DNA of 64,000 nucleotides from NCBI GenBank assembly GCA_910574885.1, contig CAJTDD010000008.1, positions 97,921 to 161,920 on the forward strand, given 5' to 3'. The notes below the pieces were generated by a model. That model was not told the origin of the DNA and made no database searches. It worked only from the letters and a program-made list of their open reading frames with translations. The position numbers were made by a program, and so were the translations under genes. Source of the DNA: Lachnospiraceae bacterium (lineage in GTDB: Bacteria > Bacillota > Clostridia > Lachnospirales > Lachnospiraceae). This document shows, one piece after another, positions 17,662 to 26,167 of this stretch. Numbering within the stretch: position 1 is the stretch's first letter; every line of letters starts with the position of its first letter.

Positions 17662-19107
17662 ATGGGCGTCAAAAGAAAATCTCTAGCTGCAAATGCGTTA
17701 CTCAACGGCATTAAGCAGTGTTGCGTTATACTATTTCCATTAATAACTTTTCCCTATGTGTCACGGGTTTTAGGACCGACTAATTACGGGAAGGTCAGCT
17801 TTGCGTTGTCAATCATATCATACATTACATTAATCGCGGGGCTTGGAATCAATAATTACGCAATAAGAGAGGGTGCGAGAGTACGAGAGGATAAAAACCG
17901 TTTTTCAAAAATAGCCAGTGAGATCTTCTCTATCAATATATTGTCAACTATCGTAGCCATGCTTATCCTCATTGGCCTGATAGGATTATGGGCTAAACCT
18001 CAGGAGTATAGAGAACTCCTCCTGATACTTAGCTTTTCAGTCATATTCACTACGATTGGAGCAGACTGGATTAATTCTGTATACGAAGATTATCTTTATA
18101 TTACGCTCAGGTATATTGTTTGCAATCTCGTTTCACTGGTCTGTATTTTCATGTTTGTCCGAAATAAGAACGACTATATCGTATATTCCATTATAAGTGT
18201 TATTCCGGTCATTATGGCTAACACAATCAATTGTTATCATATACGGAAAACACAGGGGATCAAGAGAAGATTTGTAGTCAATTGCGATTTGTGTATCCAT
18301 ATAAAGCCGATATTTCTGATTTTCGCAACGGCCGTGGCGCAGGTCATATATATTAATTCGGACATAACGATCATTGGAGTTTTTTGCAGCGATAAACTTG
18401 TTGGAAATTATTCTGTGGCCGCAAAAATATATACCCTCATCAAACAACTTATAAATGCTCTAATGGTCGTTGCAATTCCAAGAGTCTCAAATATGATGGA
18501 AAATGCAGAGCTGCGTTTCGTGAAAGATAAGCTAACCCAAATTTTTGATGTTGTATTTATATTACTTGTTCCTATGGCCACTGGACTGTTCATGCTTAGA
18601 CGGGAAGTGGTACTAATTATTTCTGGGACAGAATATCAGGAGGCGATTGCGCCTTTAGGCGTTCTCGCTATTTCATTGGTTTTTGCTTCCATTGCATGTT
18701 TTTATATAAATGTAATTATGTTGCCCTATAAAATGGAGAAGAAGATTCTGATTTACACAGTAATCAGTGCGGTAGTTAATGTTATTTTGAATATTATTCT
18801 GATTCCGATTATAGGTATTACCGCCGCTGCCATTACAACACTTTTCTCCGAAATCATTATGTTTGGGTGTGGAGCTGCCTACACACGGGATTTTGTTAGT
18901 TACTCTAAAAAGCCTATCCTATCCGGATTATTAAATGGTGGCTTGGTATTCGTGGTCTGCTTGATTATCAGAAAGTGCATGAGTCATCCGTCGGCGATAT
19001 TAATTTGCTCCATTGTAGTAAGTGGGATGGGTTTCTTTGCCGTATGCTTTGGGTTCTACGGGAAAGATATTATTTTGACGCTTAAAACGAGAAAACAGGG
19101 AAGATGA
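17662..19107 (+). CDS. Oligosaccharide flippase (Wzx, MOP superfamily)
   Basis: A 481-residue polytopic protein with about 12-14 membrane helices. It starts MGVKRKSLAANALLNG and has FPLITFPYVSRVLGPTNYG near 27-45, the typical first-helix signature of Wzx/RfbX flippases. An in-frame ATG lies further upstream (17596), but the one at 17662 follows GAGGAGG at the right distance and is preferred. It moves lipid-linked repeat units across the membrane. It is the last intact gene of cassette 1. Its stop overlaps an ATG that opens the fossil regulator of cassette 2, so the old cassette boundary here has been cut out. Confidence 0.92.
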   Translation: MGVKRKSLAANALLNGIKQCCVILFPLITFPYVSRVLGPTNYGKVSFALSIISYITLIAGLGINNYAIREGARVREDKNRFSKIASEIFSINILSTIVAMLILIGLIGLWAKPQEYRELLLILSFSVIFTTIGADWINSVYEDYLYITLRYIVCNLVSLVCIFMFVRNKNDYIVYSIISVIPVIMANTINCYHIRKTQGIKRRFVVNCDLCIHIKPIFLIFATAVAQVIYINSDITIIGVFCSDKLVGNYSVAAKIYTLIKQLINALMVVAIPRVSNMMENAELRFVKDKLTQIFDVVFILLVPMATGLFMLRREVVLIISGTEYQEAIAPLGVLAISLVFASIACFYINVIMLPYKMEKKILIYTVISAVVNVILNIILIPIIGITAAAITTLFSEIIMFGCGAAYTRDFVSYSKKPILSGLLNGGLVFVVCLIIRKCMSHPSAILICSIVVSGMGFFAVCFGFYGKDIILTLKTRKQGR

Positions 19108-19372
19108 ATGATATATCAGGCAGAAAGAAAAATCGCAGAGTAGAACATTCTACGAAAGAGGGGATCAATATTTGGTATTTATTGGCCTGCAAGGGGCAGG
19201 ATGAGCAAGAAATAATGGATTTCTGTAATGAACATTTATCCCGAAAAGCGCTCTGGCAAGCATTTGTATGGCGGCGGGCATCATCTGAAAATGTCCAGAG
19301 GGATTCTGTTTAAAGGAGCCGCACGGATTACGGAAGGACCGCTAAAGGGGATGGAGAACCGGCTCTGCAAGA
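19104..19372 (+). pseudogene. Remnant of a NusG-like regulator (A type), deleted and frameshifted
   Basis: Two frames together rebuild parts of a LoaP-like protein. STKEGINIWYLLACKGQ and the following residues up to about 19262 match the N-terminus of the regulator at 23653. After a deletion and change of frame, LKMSRGILFKGAARITEGPL and GMENRLCKI (19284-19372) match its KOW region. The middle of the NGN domain is missing. The frame opens at an ATG overlapping the flippase stop, but this is unlikely to yield a working protein. Confidence 0.85.
19133..19155 (+). repeat. Orphan right-hand inversion site
   Basis: TCGCAGAG, the 7-base centre TAGAACA and a degenerate right arm TTCTACGA are followed by AAAGAGGGG, just as at the right-hand site of switch 3 (23604-23626). 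No left-hand partner and no promoter segment lie upstream, where the flippase gene ends. It marks the lost switch of cassette 2. Confidence 0.75.
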
Positions 19373-19628
19373 TTTGGAAAAATGTATTCTTCCTACGCGT
19401 AAGCTTAGGAAGAAATTTCAGGGGGAATGGCATGAGGTGACAGAGAAATTGTTCCCGGAATATGTATTTCTGATAACAGAACAACCGCAGTTCTTATATG
19501 AAGAATTAAAAAGGATTCCTCTCCTGACACGGATGCTTGGGCAGTGTGAGGAGTATTTCGTCTCTTTGCCGGAAACGGATGCCAGGACGTTGGAGAAGTT
19601 AGCCAAAGCTATGGCTGAGCAGCCCAAC
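19373..19628 (+). pseudogene. Remnant of a second NusG-like regulator (B type)
   Basis: Following the first remnant directly, one frame reads CILPTRKLRKKFQGEWHEVT and LFPEYVFLITEQPQFLYEEL, then RMLGQCEEYFVSLPE. This is very close to residues about 23-105 of the B-type regulator at 24295. Its first residues and its KOW domain are missing. The remnant is joined to an aminotransferase fragment at about 19628. No start or stop suits an independent gene. Confidence 0.85.
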
Positions 19629-19810
19629 CATGCATGGGGATGAGCAAAAATGGGTGGATGAGGCGATTCAGACGAACTGGGTGTCCACGGTGGGCGCTAA
19701 CATCAATGAAATAGAGCGCATGGTCGCGGAAAAGACAGGGCGCAAATATGCAGTAGCGCTGTCTTCCGGTACGGCGGCTCTGCATTTGGCGGTTAAACTG
19801 TGTGGAGACT
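19629..19810 (+). pseudogene. Fragment of a DegT-type aminotransferase
   Basis: The frame MHGDEQKWVDEAIQTNWVST continuing to about SGTAALHLAVKLCG matches residues 25-85 or so of the aminotransferases at 24851 and 49825. Similarity then stops abruptly. The catalytic PLP lysine region and about 80 percent of the protein are absent. The 85 bp that follow (to 19895) carry no recognisable product. Confidence 0.85.
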
Positions 19811-19895
19811 TCTTATGCCGATGGATGTGGAAGGATGGAGAATTCAAGGAAGAACCAAGTCAGGAATTTGGTGTTGCGGGGCATAACTCCCGAAG

Positions 19896-21383
19896 ATGCG
19901 CTGCCGTCCCTTTAACAAGATTACGATTGATGGCGATAAGATGATAAAAGAAGGAATTGATGATCAAGGCCGGAAATTATCTGCCCGTGAAGCAGCGTGG
20001 TATAAGAAGCTTAAAGGTCGGTCTTTTAATGCGATACCGGCCATTTATTCATATGAGCCACTTTCTATGGAGCTAATTGATGGCAAGAACATCTATGAAT
20101 ACACATATTTGGCTGACGGGCAGAAGAAGTATGTGTTGGAGAAAATTGTCCGCTGTCTGAAAGAAGTACATAGTCTTGAGTCTGCGCCATATGATGATGT
20201 CAGCTACAGGGATGCGTATCTTGATAAAACGTATGACAGGCTAAAAAAGGTGAGGAATCTGGTTCCTTTTGCCAATGCTCCCACTGTTACAGTGAATGGT
20301 AAGGTATGTAGAAATATCTTTTATCACCAAGATGAAGTAGAGAAGCTTGTCATGCAATATGCGCCGAGAGAGTTTGTGCTTCTTCATGGTGTTTGCACGT
20401 TCTCGAACATGATGCTGCGGAATGATTCTGAACCTGTGTTGATCGATCCGCGCGGCTATTTTGGAAAGACGGAGTTCTTCGGAGATGTGGCTTATGATTG
20501 GGTGAAGCTCTACTATTCGCTATTTAGCAGCTACGACCAGTTCAATCTGAAACGCTTTAGTTTGGATATCGAAGATAAAGAAGTTAAGTTGGAGATTGGA
20601 TCAAACAATTGGGAGAATATGGAGGATTATTTCTTTGAACTGTTAGACGGGGAAGTGACCAGACGACAGATGAAGATTCTCCTTGCTATTACATGGCTGA
20701 GCCTTACTACGTATGCATGGGAAGACTATGATTCTATCTGCGGTGCATTCTATAATGGACTTTATTATCTAGAGGAAGCTTTGGAGATGGAGAGCGCCTA
20801 CGGATATTTTGAAAAGACAATGGTTCAACTAGATGATGCTCTGAAAGGTATTTCCATGGCAGATCTGGATAGATTGATTTCAGATTGTGAGGATACTCTC
20901 AAATCAGGACACAAGGTGATTGCGTCTGGTCTTGGAAAGAATGTGCCTATTTGTGAGAAGTTTGAAGGTACGATGCTTTCTGCCGGAATGGACGCACAGT
21001 TCCTTCACACCAATTCTGCTGTTCATGGGGATATGGGGATGGTAAAGTCAGGAGATCTTGTGATCATCCTCACGAAAAGCGGCAGTACGTCAGAATCGGT
21101 ATATTTGGTGGATCTCTTGAAAAAGAGAGCAGGCGTCAAATTGTGGCTGCTTAGCTGCCATAGGCACAGCATATTGGCGGATGGCTTGGAAAACAAACTT
21201 ATTGTTCCGCTTGCCCATGAGGGTGACCCGTGGAATATTATGCCGAACAATTCAACAACGCTGTTTCTTATTATTCTGCAACAGTTAGCTATGCAGTTGA
21301 TTAAGAGGATGGGAATAACACTGGAAATGTTTAAGCCAAATCATCCGGGCGGAGTAATAGGAGCGAAATTACAACATGGATAA
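19896..21383 (+). CDS. Kinase-like (choline/aminoglycoside phosphotransferase fold) and SIS (KpsF-type) fusion protein
   Basis: A 495-residue two-domain protein. Residues about 8-290 resemble small-molecule kinases of the aminoglycoside/choline kinase fold, with FVLLHGVCTFSNMML in the catalytic-loop position and VLIDPRG as the metal-binding motif. Residues about 330-492 form a SIS sugar isomerase domain of the KpsF/GutQ type: ASGLGKNVPICEKFEGTMLS, the LTKSGSTSES loop and the terminal HPGGVIGAKL, without the usual CBS domains. A sugar-phosphate isomerase tied to a kinase suggests supply of an activated pentose or similar. The first few residues lie at a recombination junction, so the true start is uncertain; ATGs at 19896 and 19941 are candidates. 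Confidence 0.75.
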   Translation: MRCRPFNKITIDGDKMIKEGIDDQGRKLSAREAAWYKKLKGRSFNAIPAIYSYEPLSMELIDGKNIYEYTYLADGQKKYVLEKIVRCLKEVHSLESAPYDDVSYRDAYLDKTYDRLKKVRNLVPFANAPTVTVNGKVCRNIFYHQDEVEKLVMQYAPREFVLLHGVCTFSNMMLRNDSEPVLIDPRGYFGKTEFFGDVAYDWVKLYYSLFSSYDQFNLKRFSLDIEDKEVKLEIGSNNWENMEDYFFELLDGEVTRRQMKILLAITWLSLTTYAWEDYDSICGAFYNGLYYLEEALEMESAYGYFEKTMVQLDDALKGISMADLDRLISDCEDTLKSGHKVIASGLGKNVPICEKFEGTMLSAGMDAQFLHTNSAVHGDMGMVKSGDLVIILTKSGSTSESVYLVDLLKKRAGVKLWLLSCHRHSILADGLENKLIVPLAHEGDPWNIMPNNSTTLFLIILQQLAMQLIKRMGITLEMFKPNHPGGVIGAKLQHG

Positions 21384-21608
21384 GATGACTCGTTCCTGCC
21401 AGGAGTTAAGGATTTTCTGGCTAATATCCCATCGGGCGATATGGTTATTTTCCTTACATCAAGAACGGACGACTATGTAGAATCTACGAAAGATTTCTTG
21501 CAAAAAAATGGTATCAGATTTGATCATATTATATTCAATGCTCCTTATGGCGAAAGAATTCTCATTAATGATGACAAGCTTATTATTGAAATCGACAAGG
21601 GATTATAA
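21376..21608 (+). pseudogene. HAD-like phosphatase remnant lacking its catalytic N-terminus
   Basis: After the stop of the fusion gene, the frame from 21384 reads DSFLPGVKDFLANIPSGDMV, IFLTSRTDDYVESTKDFL and ends EIDKGL at 21608. LTSRT is HAD motif II. Motif I with the nucleophilic aspartate is missing. An ATG at 21376 overlapping the fusion gene would start such a protein but is in another frame, so a small deletion with frameshift is the likely cause. Kinase, SIS isomerase and HAD phosphatase genes together would be a coherent sugar-phosphate set before the damage. Confidence 0.65.
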
Positions 21609-22127
21609 AGTGGCGTATGACTTACAGAAGAGAAACAGAGAACGTATGGAGATGCGGTGCAAAAATTGTTTGGGTAACGAAAAATGAAGATTTTCAAGTT
21701 CCCCTTCCGGCAGGATAGGGGAGCGTTTAGTCAAAGATTTATTTTATGGCATACTTTTCATAATAGCGAGTTGATTTTTTTTCTGTAATACCGAAATGCT
21801 TTTGCATCTTGAGGAGGATTCGCTCCTTTGGAATCTGCTCGTCCAGGTTGTCCGAGTTCTTTTATTGCATCATCCCGAATCCCTGCGAAAATGACCTGCT
21901 CCAAATTGCTCATGTGCGTCGCCGCCTCCCACAATTCCGCATTCTCAGAATAATCAATATACTCTGTTACCGTCTCCATAAAATCGTCTTTAATTTCTGG
22001 TGTTGGTTATTTCATAGACGGATATGCTATATTATGTGAAATGATTAAGGAATATGGGGAAACGGCCGAAATATTTTAATAGGTACAAAAATTATTGGGA
22101 ACATGTTCCGGAGAGGAGTTTAAAGGA
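21609..22127. other. Degenerate intergenic stretch between cassette 2 remnants
   Basis: No clear gene. A minus-strand frame at 21758-21979 could encode 73 residues (METVTEYIDYSENAELWEAA onward). I do not recognise it, although it is fairly polar and soluble-looking. On the plus strand, 21998-22078 reads as a short tail ending GETAEIF, apparently the end of a lost gene. A perfect 12-bp palindrome GGAACATGTTCC lies at 22098-22109, about 18 bp before the CapF start; its role is unknown. Confidence 0.4.
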
Positions 22128-23354
22128 GTGAAAATATTAGTAACAGGCAGTAAGGGGTTTGTAGGGAAAAATCTGGTTGAAAATCTGAAAAATATAAAAG
22201 ACGGAAAGAATCGGACGAGACCCGGTCTATCCATTTCGGAAATCTATGAATATGATAAAGATACGGAGCCGGCGCTTCTTCACGAATATTGCCGGGAATG
22301 TGATTTTGTGTTTAATCTGGCAGGGGTAAACAGGCCGAAAGACGACGCCGAATTCATGGATGGGAATTTTGGGTTTGCCTCTGAATTGTTAGAAGCCTTA
22401 AAGGAAAACAGCAATACCTGCCCGGTTATGTTGGCAAGCTCTATACAGGCAAGCCTTGCGGGACGGTATGCGCAGTCGGAGTATGGCAGGAGCAAGCTTG
22501 CCGGGGAAGAGTTGTTTTTTCAGTATGCAGAAGCTACCGGCTCTAAAGTATTGGTCTACCGTTTCCCCAATCTGTTCGGGAAGTGGTGCAGGCCTAATTA
22601 TAATTCAGCGGTTGCGACGTTTTGCGATGCAGTGGCCAATGGGCGTGATTATACGGTAAATGACCGTGCTACGGAGTTGGAGCTGCTTTATATTGATGAT
22701 CTGACGGCAGAGCTGCTTGACGCACTGGAGGGGAAAGAACACCGGTGCGGGTACGAAGGCGTGGATGCGGTTCCCGTGGAGAATGGACGTTACTGCTATG
22801 CGCCGGTTACGCACCATGCGACGTTGGGGGAGATCGTAGATTTGCTGGAATCATTCCGGGCTGCGCCGGAAACGCTTATGGTACCTGAGATTCCTATGGG
22901 TTCCTTTGCCAAGAAACTATATAGTACTTATCTGTCGTATCTTCCAGAGCCTAAGACGTCATATGGTTTCCGGATGAACAGCGATGAGAGGGGGAGTTTT
23001 ACGGAATTGCTCCGCACACAGAACTGCGGGCAGGTGTCGGTGAATATTGCAAAGCCGGGAATTACCCGTGGGGAACACTGGCATAATTCTAAGTGGGAGA
23101 TTTTTATCGTGGTTTCCGGCCATGGGTTAATCCGGGAGCGGAAGGTGGGCGTAGACCCGGAGACGGGGGCGCGGTATCCGGTAAATGAATTCGAGGTCAC
23201 AGGTGAAGAGTTGCGGGCGATTCAAATGCTGCCAGGTTATACCCATAGCATTACGAATCTGTCGGATACGGAAGAGCTGATCACGGTTATGTGGGCAAAT
23301 GAGCCTTTTGATCCCGACAATCCGGACACTTTTTCTGAGAAGGTGGCGGAATAA
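22128..23354 (+). CDS. capF: CapF-like bifunctional UDP-sugar reductase/epimerase with C-terminal cupin
   Basis: A 408-residue protein matching CapF/WbjC/FnlB, the second enzyme of UDP-N-acetyl-L-fucosamine synthesis. Residues 1-240 form an SDR domain: ILVTGSKGFVGKNL at the N-terminus, SSIQASLAG, and YGRSK as the Tyr-Lys pair. Residues about 280-405 form the cupin, with TRGEHWHNSKWEIF carrying the metal-binding histidines and GYTHSITN near the end. GTG is preferred as start because it directly precedes the Rossmann fold; an ATG lies 33 bases upstream. It is intact but isolated in the wrecked cassette 2. Its usual partner CapE sits 18 kb away at 41648. Without a nearby promoter, its expression is doubtful. 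Confidence 0.88.
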   Translation: MKILVTGSKGFVGKNLVENLKNIKDGKNRTRPGLSISEIYEYDKDTEPALLHEYCRECDFVFNLAGVNRPKDDAEFMDGNFGFASELLEALKENSNTCPVMLASSIQASLAGRYAQSEYGRSKLAGEELFFQYAEATGSKVLVYRFPNLFGKWCRPNYNSAVATFCDAVANGRDYTVNDRATELELLYIDDLTAELLDALEGKEHRCGYEGVDAVPVENGRYCYAPVTHHATLGEIVDLLESFRAAPETLMVPEIPMGSFAKKLYSTYLSYLPEPKTSYGFRMNSDERGSFTELLRTQNCGQVSVNIAKPGITRGEHWHNSKWEIFIVVSGHGLIRERKVGVDPETGARYPVNEFEVTGEELRAIQMLPGYTHSITNLSDTEELITVMWANEPFDPDNPDTFSEKVAE

Positions 23355-23370
23355 ATTTATATAATCCACA

Positions 23371-23403
23371 AAAAATCGCAGAATAAGATACTCTGCGATT
23401 TTT
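23371..23403. terminator. Hairpin terminator forming the left arm of switch 3
   Basis: AAAAATCGCAGA (23371-23382) pairs with TCTGCGATTTTT (23392-23403) around a 9-base loop. The flanking A and T runs allow termination in both directions. It lies 16 bp after the CapF stop and would end that transcript. Confidence 0.7.
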
Positions 23404-23626
23404 CTTTAAACAGCGTATCTATTATATCTATCTAAATTTGATTAGTCAATACTTTATTTGTTTTTGTAAAATTTTGTAAAATTTTACTCTAAATTTACAT
23501 TCATATAACGAATAAAATTCTTTTAATTTCTAATTAAATTCAATATTATCTGATATATATTCAAATAATATCACAAATTTCCACAAAACAATCAACCATA
23601 TTTTCGCAGAGTATCTTACTCCACGA
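23376..23626. other. Candidate invertible promoter element (switch 3)
   Basis: Left site 23376-23398 and right site 23604-23626 are inverted copies of one another, 20 of 23 positions matching, with a perfect 15-bp core (23384-23398 and 23604-23618). The 7-base centre is TAAGATA on the left and its exact reverse complement TATCTTA on the right, different from switches 1 and 4. The enclosed 205 bp are very A+T-rich and unlike the inner DNA of switches 1 and 4, yet carry the same promoter on the minus strand (23421-23449). The outer right arm is degenerate (CTCCACGA), so it would make a weaker hairpin. Confidence 0.7.
23421..23449 (-). promoter_or_regulatory. Switch 3 promoter, currently pointing left (OFF)
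   Basis: On the minus strand TTGACT (23449-23444), 17 bp and TATAAT (23426-23421). Geometry and hexamers are identical to switches 1 and 4 although the surrounding DNA differs. It fires toward the CapF stop and the left hairpin. Confidence 0.8.
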
Positions 23627-23652
23627 AAGAAGGGGTTGTTATCTGGTATTTA

Positions 23653-24147
23653 TTGACCTGTCATGAGCAGGAAGAACAGAGAATAATGGAATCCTGTAAT
23701 AAGCGCTTGTCACGGAAAGCGCTTAGAAGTTCTTTTCTATTAACATACGATAGAATGCGGCGTTATGAAGGGAAGTGGCATCTTGAGAGAAGGCTTTTGT
23801 TCCCGGCGTGCGTATTGCTGGAAAGTGAAAATGAAGAACGTCTGTTAAAGGAACTGAAAGACTTTAGAAAAATATCGGAGTCCGGAAGGTGTACTGTAAG
23901 GATAAATCCGGAAGAAGAGGAGTTCTTGAAGTCACTGTATGGGAAAGCTTGTCATCTGAAAATGTCCAGAGGAATTCTTTTCAAAGGAGCCGCTCGGATC
24001 ACAGAAGGTCCGCTGAAAGGAATGGAGAATCGGATCTGTAAGGTTGACCGGCACAAACGGCTGGCGCATATCCGGACTGTGATAGGAAGTGGCGGGGAAT
24101 TAAGTTACATTCAAGTAGGATTGGAAATAACGGAGAAATATAGGTAG
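23653..24147 (+). CDS. NusG-like (LoaP/UpxY family) antiterminator A, cassette 3; start codon apparently lost
   Basis: It is homologous to the regulators at 5454 and 49235 over its whole length, with LLFPACVLLESENEE, LKMSRGILFKGAARITEGPL and KVDRHKRLAHIR (KOW). Homology starts at 23641 (IWYLLTCHEQEEQ), but the codon matching the ATG of the other copies is GTT, and no ATG, GTG or TTG precedes the WYLL segment in frame back to a stop. The first usable start is the TTG at 23653, which would remove the first strand of the NGN domain. A non-standard start such as ATC at 23641, behind AAGGGG, cannot be excluded. A second NusG-like gene follows. Confidence 0.75.
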   Translation: MTCHEQEEQRIMESCNKRLSRKALRSSFLLTYDRMRRYEGKWHLERRLLFPACVLLESENEERLLKELKDFRKISESGRCTVRINPEEEEFLKSLYGKACHLKMSRGILFKGAARITEGPLKGMENRICKVDRHKRLAHIRTVIGSGGELSYIQVGLEITEKYR

Positions 24148-24294
24148 TACAAAGGATATCAGGAATGCCCCTTGAAGCTTTGGCACTTGGGTTCAGGAAT
24201 GATAGACATAGAGGTAATAACTGTGGCTGTATAAGTATGGGCATGGATGGCGAAGCCATGCATATTGGGCGGAAAAATAGCAGGGAGAACGTGT

Positions 24295-24858
24295 ATGTGG
24301 TACGTAATGCAGGTGGTTTCCGGTCAGGAAAACCGGACGGTCATGTTAGTGGAAAGCATGGTTTCTGAGGGAATTTTAGAAAGATGCTTTATTCCTACGC
24401 GCAGACTCAGGAAGAAGTTCCAGGGAGCGTGGCATGAGGTGACGGAGAAGCTATTTCCAGGGTATGTATTCCTGATTACAGAACAACCTCAGTTATTATA
24501 TGAAGAATTAAAACAGATTCCGCGACTGACCCGTATGCTTGGGCGTTGTGAGGAATATTTTGTCCCATTGCCGGAAGCGGATGTCTGGATGATGGGGAAA
24601 CTTCAGGATGGGGCAGGGAAGAACAATGTGTTAGAGGCAGAGATTTCTAAAGTTGCAGTAGAAAAAGGAAAAAAGATTAAAATTTTGTCCGGACCGCTTA
24701 TAAATCTGGAAGGACAGATTAAGAAAGTGAACCTGCATAAGAGGACTGCGGCGGTGGAGGTAGAGTTTATGGGGAGTAAGACGGTGATTTACCTGGGGAT
24801 TGAGATGGTAGGAGAAACAGAACAAACAGAAACAGGAGATGTGGGTAGGAATGAATAA
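24295..24858 (+). CDS. NusG-like (LoaP family) antiterminator B, cassette 3
   Basis: A 187-residue NusG paralogue with the more classical layout. WYVMQVVSGQENRTV is at residues 2-16. FIPTRRLRKKFQGAWHEVTE is followed by KLFPGYVFL (NGN hallmark) near 50, and the KOW domain contains LSGPLINLEGQIKKVNLHKR near 135-154. An upstream in-frame ATG exists at 24247, but the one at 24295 follows AGGGAGA properly. It probably loads on RNA polymerase at the start of this operon and promotes read-through. Its gene overlaps the aminotransferase start by 8 bases. It has no full-length counterpart in cassettes 1 or 4. The 147 bp before it encode nothing recognisable. Confidence 0.85.
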   Translation: MWYVMQVVSGQENRTVMLVESMVSEGILERCFIPTRRLRKKFQGAWHEVTEKLFPGYVFLITEQPQLLYEELKQIPRLTRMLGRCEEYFVPLPEADVWMMGKLQDGAGKNNVLEAEISKVAVEKGKKIKILSGPLINLEGQIKKVNLHKRTAAVEVEFMGSKTVIYLGIEMVGETEQTETGDVGRNE

Positions 24859-26146
24859 TTTTTTTACAGATCCCCGATTCGACGGCATAAAACCATTTGA
24901 ATCAAAAGTATGGCTGTCCTCTCCAACGATGCATGGTGATGAACAGAAATGGGTGGACGACGCAATTCAGACGAACTGGGTATCTACAGTTGGAGAAAAT
25001 ATAGATGAAGTTGAAAAGCAGGTGGCGGAAAAAGTTGGCCGGAAGTTTGCGGTAGCGCTGTCCACCGGTACTGCAGCCCTCCATCTTGCCATTAAGCTAT
25101 GCGGAGAAAAGCTCTATGGCAAGCCGGCAGTGGGACATGGCGTACTGGAAGGAAAGCGGGTATTCGCTTCCGACATGACTTTTGATGCGACAGTGAATCC
25201 TATCTGTTATGAAGGCGGCATTCCAGTTTTTATCGATACAGAACGCGATACTTGGAATATGGATCCGGCGGCTCTTATGCAGGCGTTTGAACTCTATCCA
25301 GATGTAAGGCTTATTGTTGTGGCGCATCTGTATGGCACGCCGGGAAAGATTGACGTGATCAAGGAAATCGCCTGCCGTCATGGCGCTTTAATTGTGGAAG
25401 ATGCTGCTGAGTCTTTTGGAGCTGCCTATCAACATGTCCAAACAGGCTGTTTTGGTACGGCATCCATCTTGTCTGGAAACGGTAATAAGATCGTAACCGG
25501 TTCTGGCGGAGGGTTTCTCCTGACGGATGACAGGGAGGATGCGGATAAAGTCAGGAAGTGGTCTACACAGAGCCGGGAAAATGCTCCCTGGTATCAACAT
25601 GAGGAGCTTGGATATAACTACCGGATGAGCAATCTTATTGCAGGAGTTTTGAGAGGTCAAATCCCATATCTGGAAGAACATATTGGACAGAAGAAGGCAA
25701 TCTATAAGCGTTATCAGAGCGGATTGGCAGATCTTCCTGTGAAGATGAACCCATATGGAGTAGAGAGCATTCCTAACTTTTGGCTGAGTTGTCTCATAAT
25801 TGACGAAGAAGCGATGTGTGAGACGGTGAGAGGAGAAACAGATGCTTTGTACCTCAGGGAGAGCAAAAAATCCTGCCCGACCGAAATCTTAGAGGCCTTG
25901 GCCGCATTTAGCGCAGAAGGCAGGCCGATTTGGAAACCGATGCATTTGCAGCCAATTTACCGTACACATCCCTTTGTGACGGCACAGGGAAATGGAAGAG
26001 GTAGTACGAATGCGTATATCGCCAGCAGCAGTATTGACGTTGGCGCAGACATTTTCCGAAGAGGATTGTGTCTGCCAAGCGACAATAAGATGACGCCTGA
26101 GCAGCAGGATATGGTGATAGACATTATTCACAGATGTTTCCTATAA
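24851..26146 (+). CDS. DegT/DnrJ/EryC1-type sugar aminotransferase
   Basis: A 431-residue PLP enzyme that turns a 4-keto (or 3-keto) nucleotide sugar into an amino sugar. It has TNWVSTVGENIDEVE near 40, ALSTGTAALHLAIKLCG for the phosphate group, VEDAAESFGA for the cofactor aspartate, and the PLP lysine in GNGNKIVTG. RKWSTQSRENAPWYQHEELG and YNYRMSN are also typical of the EpsN/PglE-like branch. The start at 24851 is preferred by homology, although an ATG at 24839 is also in frame. It is about 75-80 percent alike to the copy at 49825, and a fragment of a third lies at 19629. A 4,6-dehydratase (CapE, 41648) is at the far end of the same cassette. Confidence 0.92.
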   Translation: MNNFFTDPRFDGIKPFESKVWLSSPTMHGDEQKWVDDAIQTNWVSTVGENIDEVEKQVAEKVGRKFAVALSTGTAALHLAIKLCGEKLYGKPAVGHGVLEGKRVFASDMTFDATVNPICYEGGIPVFIDTERDTWNMDPAALMQAFELYPDVRLIVVAHLYGTPGKIDVIKEIACRHGALIVEDAAESFGAAYQHVQTGCFGTASILSGNGNKIVTGSGGGFLLTDDREDADKVRKWSTQSRENAPWYQHEELGYNYRMSNLIAGVLRGQIPYLEEHIGQKKAIYKRYQSGLADLPVKMNPYGVESIPNFWLSCLIIDEEAMCETVRGETDALYLRESKKSCPTEILEALAAFSAEGRPIWKPMHLQPIYRTHPFVTAQGNGRGSTNAYIASSSIDVGADIFRRGLCLPSDNKMTPEQQDMVIDIIHRCFL

Positions 26147-26167
26147 TTGTCAATCAAAGGCAGATGA

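Noticed and set aside
21758..21979. 73-codon minus-strand frame as a real gene
   Set aside because: It lies in a degenerate junction region. I could not recognise a product or a convincing ribosome site, so it is only mentioned within the intergenic entry.
22098..22109. Perfect palindrome GGAACATGTTCC as an operator
   Set aside because: A single 12-bp palindrome near the capF ribosome site without a second copy or regulator gene is not enough to claim an operator.
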